Part shown: one piece after another, positions 46,807 through 57,140 of the stretch
Layout: every line of letters begins with the position of its first letter
Position numbering within the stretch: position 1 is the stretch's first letter
NCBI GenBank assembly: GCA_030280995.1
Contig: JASXTE010000002.1
Span: forward strand, 5,019,683-5,083,682
DNA: 64,000 nucleotides
Origin: Hemileia vastatrix
Lineage: Eukaryota > Basidiomycota > Pucciniomycetes > Pucciniales > Zaghouaniaceae
Reading direction: 5' to 3'
Translations under genes and position numbers: made by a program
Notes under the pieces: generated by a model
The model's input: the letters and a program-made list of their open reading frames with translations, nothing else
Told to the model about the DNA's origin: nothing
Database searches by the model: none

Positions 46807-48307
46807 TGTCAGCCTGTATAACCCCAGGACTGAGTAAAAAGTACTTATAAGTTATGTTAAACACATGAACTATACATGGTAATAATAATTAAGAGTACAC
46901 AAACAGTATACATAAGTAAAATTATGATAATATACAAAATATGCCATTATAACACCTTATATACACGCAAATATCCACCTTTTATAAGTCTTATGTACTT
47001 AATATTAAGTTTGAATATTTCAGGGTAATCTTAAGAGCCTTAAGTATAAGGCTACATAATTTTTAAGTACACTTAAAGCTGTTATTTTCACTGTTTTATG
47101 CAAAAAACAAGAAATGTGCTTTATTTCACTTAAAAGTTGAATATATGCACCATAAATTTGAGAATATCAAAATTGTGCTTTGACAGATCAATTTGTCTCA
47201 TTTAGGACTATTGATTTGGCTATTTAAATGCATAAAAATAACACTTTTCAAATTTGGTGTTTTTTATGCCAGAAATGGCTTCTGTGTACTGGCCACATAC
47301 TGCCTGCTTTTTTCCCGTGTGAATAGCTTCATTTTTAGCAAAGTTAGCTTTTTCACACTATAATTACCCCACATTCTATGCCCACTGTGGGGAAACACAC
47401 TAAAATAGGCGACAGGCGCTTATTTAGTGTCCTAGCTTAATTAATAATGCATTGACCTTGTTTATATGCACTAATTTCATTAATAACCTCACTCTTGGCA
47501 TCTTATTTCATCACCACGCTTCAATTTGCCTAAATTTAGTCAAGGATTTACCCGTGCAAGTGCCTACCAAGGACTGCATGTAGTTACCCCACAACTCATG
47601 CTCTTTTTTGAGTTTTTGGGTGGTTTCTCAGTCAATATTGGTTATTTTTGAATGGGAATTTCACGTAGTATAATGTCAGGATTAGCCCCATTATTTCTAC
47701 AGTGAATCCCCCTTATTATTAAGCTATTATTAACCTTAAAAAATCCCCTTTAGTCTTTTATATTATTTTTTAATATGCATATACTCTCTTTTTATCTCAT
47801 TCTTTAATTTTGATGGATTTTCCTTATTATTACAGGATTTTGATGGTTGTTACTCTTCTAATTATGTCATGGTTTACTGAGAATGTTGATGAGCATGTCT
47901 ATTAGTTGTTTGGAGGCGTCATTGACTGTGTATTGGGTGGTACATCAAGGGAATCATTGGTGAACTCAGTGTGTATAAAAGGAGGAGGTTTTTGGGTTGT
48001 GTTTCTACATTCTTTATCATTACAATTTACCCTATATACCTAAATAAATTACAATACATATCAATTAGTACTTTTTCAAGACTTTTGAATAGTATCTGAA
48101 TTATTAAAATCTTTTTTTCTACCAACTAAAAAGATTGTAAGCCACATATAAAGATAGTGAGATTTATATTACTGAGACCTTTATTTTGGATTATATTTTA
48201 CTATTTGTTGGATTTTTACTACAGTATTCATATAGGACCATTAAAATCTTCTAGAAAACTGAAAATTCAAGCTATTTCACGTCTTTGTACTTGACCTCAG
48301 CCTGACA
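46807..48307 (+). repeat. Gypsy-2 3' LTR (LTR-A), 1501 bp
   Basis: TGTCAGCCTGTATAACCCC to CTCAGCCTGACA with complete terminal inverted pentamers. TATA motif TATAAAAGGAGG near 47973. Same organisation as the 5' LTR and the solo LTR. Confidence 0.93.
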
Positions 48308-48629
48308 TTTAGCCTCCCCCACCTCCCACCACCTATACCACCACCCTTCCCAAAATATAAACAATGAGCCAGCCAGATTCATGGCTGAATGGATAACCAC
48401 ATAACAACACGCAACACCAGCCACCCCCCTTAGCATATAAACAACAGATAGCCAGGTTCACTGGCTTCCTGGCTATTTAAAAACCTGCAACCGCCACCCT
48501 CCTTTCTAAAAATTTATCAGAAATGAAATGAACAGACCTATTCACACACCCCATTTTTTCTATCACCTAAACTGTAACACCCACTTCCAACTGCCTAAAG
48601 AAATCTTTACAAATATTTAGTAGAAAATT

Positions 48630-48950
48630 CATTAATTTTTTTACTGAACAACTTATTCCTTCACCTGCTATAATCAATGAACATGGTTTATATTTCCCAG
48701 ATCATAAGTTTATAATCAATTTTGGATTTTGAAAAGGAATCATCAAATCAGTTTGGAACTCTTCTCACAATAATCAACAAGCAAAAAAAGCTTCTCCAGG
48801 TTTGGAATCTTGTCACAACTTTACTCATTTTGGCTTCTCCTTTCAAATAAGTCAAAAGCTAATCCAAAGGATAAAAAAGGTAAAAAAAGAAGATAAAAGT
48901 TATAAATTTAATAATAACTTAGATAAATCAAAAAATTATGGGCATTTGTA
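48630..48950 (+). pseudogene. H1 remnant of Tet-like 2OG-Fe(II) oxygenase
   Basis: The plus strand reads INEHGLYFPDHKFIINFGF, stop, GIIKSVWNSSHNNQQ, ASPGLESCHNFTHFGFSFQI and an E/K-rich tail to LDKSKNYGHL. It aligns almost residue by residue with the C-terminal 95 residues of the H2 protein (54503-55294). The distal metal-ligand His (DNHQ in H2) is Asn/Gln here. The N-terminal two thirds, including the HxD region, are missing. Non-functional. Confidence 0.7.
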
Positions 48951-49589
48951 GAGTCACTGAATATTTTTTTTATTTTTTCATAAATTTTTAATAAATAAAT
49001 CTGATATTTCAATTTACTAAACCAAAGTAATGGGAAAATGACATTGTGTTGTATAAACGGTAATCATGAAAACATTAAATTGTGTCATGGGGTTCCTCTA
49101 GCCTATACCTGTGGAAAGTCCCAAACTTAATTTCTAGACTTGATCTGCATTTTGGCTTGAGGAATTTTCATTATTTTAAAACTAGTGAATATGACATATC
49201 TAATTTATTTATTAATTAATTTACGTAATCATATTAAATTTTGGTGATTTTCACTTCTTACTTCAATAAACACAGGGGAGCGTATTGCCAAATTTTCCAA
49301 TATGACATGTAAAATTGATGACTTGGAAAAATTTGGTGATACCCAACCCTTGCTTCAATAAAATGCAAGGGGGGGAATTTCCAAATTTTCAAAACAGATA
49401 TAGAATTTTGACAATTTAGATGTATTTGGAATAGTAAATTTATTGAGTTGAATGTAAAGATGAAAAATTGTATGAGTTTTTCAAATTTTTATCAAAAAAA
49501 ACATCTATATTCAAGACCTTTGGAAAGTCAGAATACAAGAAATTATCACCAAAAAGAAATAAAACAAAATTAATTTAACCATAAAAACA
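48951..49589. other. H1 internal non-coding region
   Basis: Matches H2 53783-54500 in inverted orientation, including a run of direct repeats (TTTTATTGAAG.AA / GACATGT.AAATTGATGACTT) that is also duplicated in H2. No gene. Confidence 0.6.
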
Positions 49590-50937
49590 GTTAATCAATT
49601 AAAAAAGTCAAGCAATTTTTTAATGTTCTCATATGATTAGCCATTTTTATACATTCTGTAATGAAATCTTTTTTTAAAAAACTTTCATGTTTTTCCAATT
49701 CATGACTAGCTATTTCTCTTTGAAATTCACACTCTTTAGTTTTCTCCAAGCAAATGTGAGCTCTTTCCATCTCCTCTGCCTCAAATTTAGCCTTTTCAAA
49801 GTTTGATTGAAGCAAAAAAAATTCCTCCAAATCTAAGGCCTGCTGATATTTCATTAGCATATTATCAAAATTTCTCTTTTCAAATTTGAGGAAATTTTTA
49901 ATAGAGGATTTTGCTGAGAAAATCAAATATAAAAATAAATATGTTATTGAATAAGATATATAGTGACAAAAACTTACATATATCTTTTTTTTCAAAATAA
50001 TTGTCAAGGGAGGAAAAAAAGCTGGTTGAAGTATTGCCACATTTTAAAAGATGGTTCAAGTTCATTGAAGTTGAGGCTTGATGCTTTAGTTTGAATTTTG
50101 AGCTAGAGGGTTCAGGAAGTTCATCTAAAGTAGCTTGCAAAGTGGGATTCTCATTGCCATAATTGTTAATATTTTTTGAAATTTGAGTTTGAGTAGGAAG
50201 AGACTAGAAAAGAAAGAATGAGAAACTTAGAGAATAATTAAAGAAAAAAGAGAAATTAAACATAAATTAAAATTTTGGGGCTCTTTGTACTCAGATCTAC
50301 TCCAAAATAGTTGTCCTGCTTGATAGTCAGGATCATCTTTAGCTGAACTATGTTTAATAGCCAGAGGGGATCAATGTTGTTGAAGTACAGGTGTGTCTGA
50401 AGGATTATTGTATGGTTGAGAACCAGAGGGTATATCCTTAGTAGTATTTTGTATAAATTAAGGGTTGAAATCAACTTAGGAATCAAAAAGATTATTTATT
50501 TCCTCATAGAAAGGACACATGACATTGAGCTTTTTAGAAACAGTAGTAATTCCATTCTCCAAATCATCATCATCAATACCAAAGCTATTGGGAATAGAAG
50601 AAAAATAAGCCTTTTTATATTTTTATTGATAAAATTTTAACCTCTCCTTCATTTTCTTAGGATTGATGTTGATTCTCCCTTTTGTTTTATTTTTTACTTC
50701 ATTTACCATCATCAAGAAGCCATTGACCTTTGATGAAGGTGGACATCAAATATGAGTGGAATTTTCACATCTAAAACAAGCATCATAATTTGATTTAATT
50801 TTGAGAAATTTGATGATGATGAGATGATCTTCCTTTTTAAGCTGTCCTGACTTTGATTTTTCAGGTGATGGGCTTACTTTATGAGGAGACTTTTGTGATG
50901 AAGCATTTTTCTTGAGTTAACTTTTGAGTGTTTAAAT
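49590..50937 (-). pseudogene. H1 SANT/NAM-like ORF1 remnant
   Basis: Pieces in several minus frames mirror H2 ORF1: a Lys/Ser-rich start, KIKSNYDACFRCENSTH, KGRININ-type sequence, ASTSMNLNHLLKCGNTSTSF (about 50100) and the C-terminal coiled coil (49860-49600; KYQQALDLEEFFLLQSNFEK, MERAHICLEKTKECEFQREI). Frame changes and stops throughout. DNA-binding accessory protein of the transposon, inactive. Confidence 0.65.
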
Positions 50938-51503
50938 TTCTCAGAGGAATTATGAAACTGGTACATCACAAGATAAGAGACCAAGAGGTTGAAAACAAAA
51001 AAAAATGTAAAAAAACATGCCTGGTTAAAATTTTTCAATAAAATGTTTCAAATCTCACTGAGGGGTGTGTGCCAAGGATTGATGAGAGGATGGAGGTCAG
51101 GATGTCACATGTGACAGGGATGGGGTGGGAAAGGAAGGGATGATGTGGCCAAAATGTGGTTGTGTGAAAAAAAATTGGGAAAAAAGTGCTGGTTTGAGGT
51201 CATAACTGACACCCATTTTTGAAATAAGTGAGTTTTTTGCAAAATTTAAGTGCTTATTTGTAAGTGCTGATTTGCTTTGAAATCCACACTTAAGTTATGT
51301 GTGGATTTGCCAGAACTGACACCCCCTATTATATCCTAGTGTAAAGCAGAACTTACCTTATGACAAAAAGAGAGACAGAATTAAAAGAAAACAGCAGAAA
51401 ATTGTGAGTTTCCAAAGTAATGGTGGTAAGAGATAAGTTTGGAAAACAAGTGAAAAAAATGCATGCAAGTGAGAATGATACCCTTCCACCCACTGCACAT
51501 ATG

Positions 51504-52099
51504 ATGAAGTTTGACTGGATCTTGACATATAATGACCCTTTATTTGAGTCTATAGCTGAGCTTATTCCATGTCTTAGTTTTTCTACATAAATTTTATTTA
51601 ATAGGCTTGATCCATGAACATTTTTATGATTGTGTTAGTTTGATGTTGTATTTTGAAAATAAAGAGAAGTTATGGATCTGAGTGAACAGGGAATTTTTCA
51701 CTGAAGAACTGATTGAGATTCTGGAAGGTGAGCAGATATCTGAGGTTAGTTTTCCATGTACTACAGTTTTTATTGTTTGATTTTTAGTTCCTTTAATTTC
51801 TGAAAAATTATATATATATTGAAGAAATGCAAAATTTGGAGTAGACTGAGAAGTAGATGACACAGCCATAGCTGTGTGTGCGGAGCTTGTTGAAGAGGAA
51901 GGAGACCAGGTAGTGTTTGTGGAATCAGAAGTCCCCAGGATTTGTTACAGAAGCAGAGGTTCTGTGCTCATAACCATTGTTAAGATGAGACAATGGCTTA
52001 ATTTAGGACTCAAGGACAAAGAGGGATCATGGACAGAAAAAGGGACAATAAAACAAGAGTTTGAAGATAAGTTAAGTTATAGATTTAAAAAAGTCAATA
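51504..52099. other. Spacer between the mariner element and H2
   Basis: Two opposing short frames (51624-51869 minus, 51874-52131 plus) overlap a region with no recognised domain. H2 was inserted at 52099, so 58678 onward is the natural continuation. Nothing assignable. Confidence 0.45.
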
Positions 52100-52469
52100 G
52101 GGGGTGTCAGTTCTGGCAAATCTGCACGTAACTTAAGTGCAGATTTCAAACCAAATCAGCACTTACAAATCAGCACTTAAATTTGGAAAAAAAGTCACTT
52201 ATTTCAAAAATGTGTGTCAGTTATGACCTCAAATCAGCACTTTTTTCCTGTTTTTTTTCACAACCAAATATTGGCCACAAACCATCCCTTCCTTTCTTAC
52301 CCCATCCCTGTCACATGTGACACACTGACCTTCCTCGCTACCTACCCATCAATCCTCGGCACACACCCCTTCCTGACATTTTCAACATTTTGACCAGGCA
52401 TGTTTACATTCTTTTTTACTTATTTCTTCTACCTCTTAATCTTTTTTCTTGTTATGTTCCAGTTTCATA

Positions 52470-53782
52470 ATGCCTCCCAGACATTCCAAATCTCAAAAGA
52501 TAACTCAAAAATCTTCTTCGTCACAAAAGTCTCCTTGTAAAGCAAGCCCTACACCTGAAAAATCAAAGTCAGGCTCAGGTCAGCTTAAAAAGGATGATTA
52601 TCTCATCATAATCAACTTCCTTAAAAATTAAATCAAATTTTGAAGCATGTTTTGGATGTGAAAAGTCCACTTGTACTGGATGTCCACCTTCTTCAAAGGT
52701 TAATGGCTACTTATTGATGGCCAATGAAGTAAGGAAGAAAACAAGGGGGAGAATCAATATCAATCCTAAACAAATGAAGGAGAGATTTAAGAGTTACCAA
52801 TCAAAATATAAAAAGGATCATCATGCTACAAATGAAACTGGCTTTGGTATTGACGATGATGATTTGGAGATTGGAATTACTACTGTTTCCAAAAAGCTCA
52901 ATGTCATCTGTCCTTTCTATGAGGAAATGGATAATCTTTTTGGCTCCCTAGTTGATGTAAACCCTTGGTTTCTACACGATACTACTAGGAATATACCCTC
53001 TGGATCTCAACCATCAATTAATCCTCCTGAAATACCTGTACATCAACAGGATCAATTCCCTCCACCTTCTAACCATAGTTCAGCTGAAGATGATCCCGAC
53101 TATCAAGCAGAACAATTATATCGCAGCAGATCTGAATCCTCAGAGGCCCAAAATTTAAATATATGTTTACTTTTTTTTTTCTTCAATTCTTCTCTGAATT
53201 TCTCTTTCTTTCTAGTCTCCTCTTACTCAAACTCAATCTCCATTAAATAATCTCAATTCTGGAAATGTGAATCCCACTTTAGAAGCTGCTTTAGATGAAC
53301 TTCCTGAAGCCTCTTGTTCAAACTCCAAACTAAAGCATCGAGCCTCAACTTCAATGAACTTGAACCATCTATTAAAACGTGGTAATTCTTCAACAAGCTC
53401 ATTTGGCTCCCTTGAGGATTATTTTGAAAAAAAAGATATAAGTAAGATTCATTTACTATATATCTTAATCATTAACTTATTTATTTATTTACTTTAATTT
53501 AATTTTCTCAGCAAAATAAACTATTGCGAAAAATTCCCTTGACTTTGAGAAGATGAACTTTGATCATATGCTAAGGAAAGATCAGAAAGCCTTAGATTTG
53601 GAATAAAAAAAATTGAGGCAGAGCAGATGGAAAGAGTAAATGACCATCAATTTCAAAGAGAAATGGCTACTTGTCAATTGGAAAAACAAGAGAGTTTTAA
53701 AAAAAAAGATTTCATTATGGAATGTGTAAAAAATGGCCAATCTTATGAGGACATTAAAAAATTACTTGACCTTTTCAATTGA
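52470..53782 (+). pseudogene. H2 ORF1: SANT/NAM-like accessory protein
   Basis: An ATG at 52470 starts MPPRHSKSQKITQKSSSSQK; a Ser/Lys-rich linker and KKDDYLIIINFLKN follow. A frame change near 52628 leads into KIKSNFEACFGCEKSTCTGC, a C-x2-C-x4-C-x2-C cluster, then MANEVRKKTRGRININPKQM, the conserved rust SANT-like region with ERFKSYQSKYKK and CPFYEEMDNLFG. An intron near 53155-53218 (ends TTTCTAG) joins SPLTQTQSPLNNLNSGNVNP and ASTSMNLNHLLKRGNSSTSS. A second intron (about 53441-53511) leads to a coiled-coil tail with one TAA, ending 53782. The role is assistance to the transposase at element ends. The shift and stop make it a probable pseudogene. Confidence 0.7.
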
Positions 53783-54502
53783 TAAATTGTTTTTCTAGTT
53801 AATTTAATTTTGTTTGATTTCTTCTTGGTAATATTTTCTTATATGCTGACTTATAAAAGGTCTTGAATATAGTATGTTATTTTTGACAAATTTTTGAAAA
53901 TATCATACATTTTTTCTATCTTTACATTCAAGTCAATAAGTTTGCTTATACTTTTATTTTGACAAAAATTTGAAAATATAATAAAAATTTTCTATCTTTA
54001 CTTTCAAGTCAATAAGTTTTCTTATCTAAATTTTTCTAAATCATCAATTTCACATGTCAGATTTAAAAAATTGGCAATGCCCTCCCCTGCATTTTATTGA
54101 AACAAGGGGTGGGTACCACCAAATTTTTCTAAGTCATCAATTTCACATGTCAGATTTAAGAAATTGGCAATACCCTCCCCTGCATTTTATTGAAGTAAAG
54201 GGTGAAAGTCATCAAAATTTAATATAATTACATAAATTAATTAATATATAAATAAGATATGTCAAATTTACTACTTTTAAAGTAATGACAATTCCTCATG
54301 CCAAAATGCAGATCAAGTCTAGAAACTAGGTTTGGGACTTTCCACAGGTATAGGCTAGAGGAACCCCATGAAACAAATTAATGTTATCATGATTACATTT
54401 TATACAACACAAGGTCATTGGCCCATTACTTTAATTTCATAAATTGAAATATCATATTTATTTATTAAAAATTTATGGAAGAACATTAAATATTTGGTGA
54501 CT
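53783..54502. other. H2 internal non-coding region with 93 bp tandem duplication
   Basis: Two units starting AAATTTTTCTAA at 54028 and 54121 share TCATCAATTTCACATGTCAG and CCCTCCCCTGCATTTTATTG. A similar duplication is in H1 (49262-49375). No gene. Confidence 0.7.
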
Positions 54503-55690
54503 CTACGAATCCCCATACTTTTTAGATCTATCTAAAGAATTTTTAAATTTATTACCTTTTTCTTCTTTTTTTAACTTGTTTATTTGTTGGATTAACTTTT
54601 GAATGATCTGGAAAGAGCAACCAAAATGCATGAAGTCTTGACAAGATTCCAAACCTGGAGGAGCCTTTGTGGTTTGGTGATTATCGTAAGAAGAATTCCA
54701 AACTGTTTCGATGATTCCATTTCCTAATCCAAAATCAATTATACATCTATGATCCGGGAAATATAATCCATGTCCTTTAATTTTTTCAGGTGACGTAATA
54801 GGTTGTCCAGTGATAGGATTAATACATGTGAAAATTCCATAAGTGAGGTAATTGGCATCATTTGAGTTGGTGTGAATTCGGTTATGAAATTCAGAATGAG
54901 TGATTATAACATTTGAAAACATTAGATAATCACTTCTAATATCTTCCCATTCAGAGTGGCACCAATTTGGTATTCCAAGTCTTGTAGCAACTTCATGATT
55001 TTTTTCAAAAGCTTTATTGAAGATTTTTTTAAGTCGAAGAGCAAGAAATGAATTAAATGAAGGTAAAGTATTCCATTTTCGAAAATCTTTATCTAATTCA
55101 GCTTTAGATAAAGATCTGAGTAAAGAATATATGCCTATTTGATTTAAATTCAGTAAAATGATATTCAAAAATTCAGAAAAAATTTTAAACATACCAAGAG
55201 AAAAACCTTTATCAAATCCTGGTCTCCATCCAATACCAATCATGATTCCACCCAACAAATTCTTATTCCTTAAAGGTAATTGAACCAAAGCCATTTGATA
55301 GAGTGTTATGATGAGATCGCAGAGTTTATTAAATGATTCATCTTTTAAACCATTAAAAGAATGGTTTTCGTAAATAAATTGAGGTTTGAAAGTATTATTA
55401 ATAACAGCTTTAACTTCATCACCTCCAGTTTCAGTTAAATAATGTATATTTTCAGGTAACGTTTTTGGATATTGTTTTTTTTTCCAACTTTAGTTTTATA
55501 GTATTTGATTTTTGAAATATGGCCAAATATTTGATCCAAGTGAATTTTTTTTTAAATTTCTTTTATTTTGATACTGTTCATTTTTTGTCAATGTTTTAGA
55601 TGATTATTGAAAAGAAGTTGAATTTGAATATGATAATGAAGTTAAAGAAGATGAGAGTGAGGTAAGTGGTGAATCTGAAGTTAAAGACAT
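54503..55690 (-). CDS. Tet-like 2OG-Fe(II) oxygenase carried by H2 (damaged N-terminus)
   Basis: The continuous frame from about 55550 to 54503 (about 345 residues) contains GGIMIGIGWRPGFDKGFSLG, a FSNVIITHSEFHNRIHT segment, YLTYGIFTCINPITGQP, GHGLYFPDHRCIIDFGLGNG, IIETVWNSSYDNHQTTKAP and FGCSFQIIQKLIQQINKLKK. The last blocks match the double-stranded beta-helix of rust Tet-like 2OG-Fe(II) oxygenases (2OG-FeII_Oxy_6 type): a YG.W/F turn, a G..FP....IDF strand, a VW.....H distal His and a C-terminal helix. The expected HxD ligand appears as HTN, so iron binding may be impaired. A Ser-rich start (ATG at 55690, MSLTSDSPLTSLSSSLTSLS) is separated by a stop and shift near 55600-55550. Family members resemble TET/JBP enzymes that oxidise modified DNA bases; activity here is inference. 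Confidence 0.62.
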
Positions 55691-55919
55691 GTATTTTTCT
55701 ACTTAAAAATTTGTTACTTTTCAAACACCCAAAATTATACATTAAAAAAAACTCACTTAATTTAAATTAAAAAAATAAAAATCCTCAAAAGACTAATAAG
55801 AATTTTTTTTATTTCACTTGAACTTGATGAATATTTTTCTCTAAAATTAAAAAATTCAAAAAAAAAATTCAAAAAAAAAATTCAAAAAAAAAAATTCAAA
55901 AAACTGTGAAATTTTTTTA
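55691..55919. other. A-rich spacer in H2
   Basis: Upstream of the oxygenase start. Three to four repeats of AAAAAAAATTC occur near 55857-55900. Possible promoter region; nothing definite. Confidence 0.4.
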
Positions 55920-56720
55920 TCACTTCCCCATTCCCCTAAATTCCCCACTCCAAACCCCTCTCCCACCTCCCTAAAACCCTTGTACAAACCCCCCTCCAAC
56001 CTATTCACATCCCCTTTTAAACCCTCCAAACCCCCTTCCAAACCCGCCTTCAATCTGCCCCAAACCCCCCTCCAAATCCCCCTCCAAATCCCCCTCCAAA
56101 CCCCCCTTCAATCCCCCCAAACCCCCTCTGACCCCCCCCCAACGCCCCCTTCAATCCACCTATATTCCCCCCTCCAAACCCCCCCTAACTCCCCTAACCT
56201 CCCCTTCCTATCCCCCCTCAAAACCCCCTCCAAACCCCCCCAATCCCCCCCTCAAAACCCCCCTACCCCCCCCCTCAATGTCACTTAACGATTGTTAGCA
56301 ATCGTTCATTAACTTAACGATTTGCTATCAATTCGTTAAGTTAAAGAACGATTGCTAATGATCGTTCGTTAACTTAACAATTTGTTAACGAATCATTAAG
56401 GAACGTTTAAGGGGGGGTAGGGGGGTTTTGAGGGGGATAGGAGGGGGGATTCAGGGGATTTGGAGGGGGGATTCATGGGTTTTGGAGGGGGGTTGGAGAG
56501 GAATGAGGGGAGGAAATGAGGACACCAAAAAGGGGGAGAAAGGGAGAGATGAGACCAAAGAGGGAGAAAAGGGAGGTTAGAGTGAGCCGAAGGGGGGAAA
56601 AGGGGGAAGTATCCATTCCAAGGAGAGGGTAAAGGTGGGAAAAAGCCCTGTCCAAGGGGGGATAAAGAATAGGATAAATGAGAGAAAAGAGGGAGAGAGA
56701 GAGAGAGAGAAAAAAAAGAT
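55920..56720. repeat. C-rich / G-rich inverted repeat with palindromic centre
   Basis: 55920-56280 is a run of CCCCCTCCAAA-type units. 56400-56700 is the G-rich counterpart (GGGGGGTAGGGGGGTTTTGA). Between them lies a hairpin-rich core built on TTAACGATTGTTAGCAATCG and GTTAACTTAACAATTTGTTAA, centre near 56345. The translated frames here are Pro-rich or Leu/Ser-rich artefacts. Confidence 0.8.
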
Positions 56721-57140
56721 TAATTTTACCTATAAATTTAAAAAAAACCACTTACAAAAAAAAAAAAAAAAAAACCCAAAAAACCCAAAAAACCCAAAAA
56801 ACCAAAAAAAAAAATTAGCAAAAAATCAAGTAAAAAAGATAAAATGACTTACCTGGAGAGATGAGTTGAGAAAAAAAAATATAAGTGAAATTGTTTGAGT
56901 GATGTAGGAAGAGAGGAGAAAACGGATATGAGTGAAGAAAAAAAAGAGAGTGATTGAAAAAATATGCCTTTGCTGAAAATATGTGATTTCATGTTGAGTT
57001 GATGAAAGAAAACACAGAGAGATAAAAAAAATAAGACTTTAACAGCAAATTCAAAAACCAAAAAAATATGCAAAAAAATTTACCATTCTCAGTGAATAAC
57101 ACATGCAAATTGATCATTTGAAGAGAATGAAAAAAAAAAA
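56721..57140. other. H2 spacer with A-runs
   Basis: Poly-A and AAAACCC repeats (56755-56815), then a minus-strand CTCATCTCTCCAGGTAAGTCATT near 56840-56860 shared with H1 (38090-38115). The latter is a possible conserved exon/intron junction in a leader. No coding region. Confidence 0.5.

Larger units (their letters stand above)
38688..48307 (+). mobile_element. Gypsy-2: complete plus-strand chromovirus, mutated
   Basis: 9620 bp from TGTCAGCCTGTATATCCC to CCTCAGCCTGACA, with two LTR-A copies, primer-site region, ORF1, gag, pol with chromodomain and polypurine tract. Flanks TTTAC (38683-38687) and TTTAG (48308-48312) fit a 5 bp duplication with one change. Inserted in H1. LTRs differ at only a few positions per 100 by eye, pointing to a more recent insertion than gypsy-1. 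Confidence 0.92.
34531..51326. mobile_element. H1: Harbinger-like TIR element with nested insertions
   Basis: Termini GGGGGTGTCAGTTCTGGCAA (34531) and TTGCCAGAACTGACACCCCC (ending 51326) are a perfect inverted pair with at least TA flanking on both sides. Subterminal CACTTAA repeats extend the symmetry. It is related to H2 in opposite orientation: its SANT-like remnant (minus, 50937-49590) and Tet-like remnant (plus, 48630-48950) mirror H2. Two retroelement inserts (34717-37879, 38688-48307) account for most of its length; the net element is about 4 kb and has no transposase. Confidence 0.85.
33118..51503. mobile_element. Tc1/mariner element, split by H1
   Basis: Left terminus GTACAGTTGACGGAAGGGTA at about 33118 and right terminus ATACCCTTCCACCCACTGCAC ending at about 51503 are inverted and of the same family as the 772 bp MITE. 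Between them, after removing H1 (34531-51326), remain about 1.6 kb, the normal size for Tc1/mariner. The transposase gene lies in the left part. Flanks (TTATGAT and ATATGAT) are similar. Confidence 0.7.

Noticed and set aside
55980..56847. Proline-rich and Lys/Asn-rich ORFs; possible telomere-like array
   Set aside because: Translation of CCCCCTCCAAA and AAAACCC repeats. Units are irregular, unlike the fungal telomere repeat TTAGGG, and lie inside a transposon.
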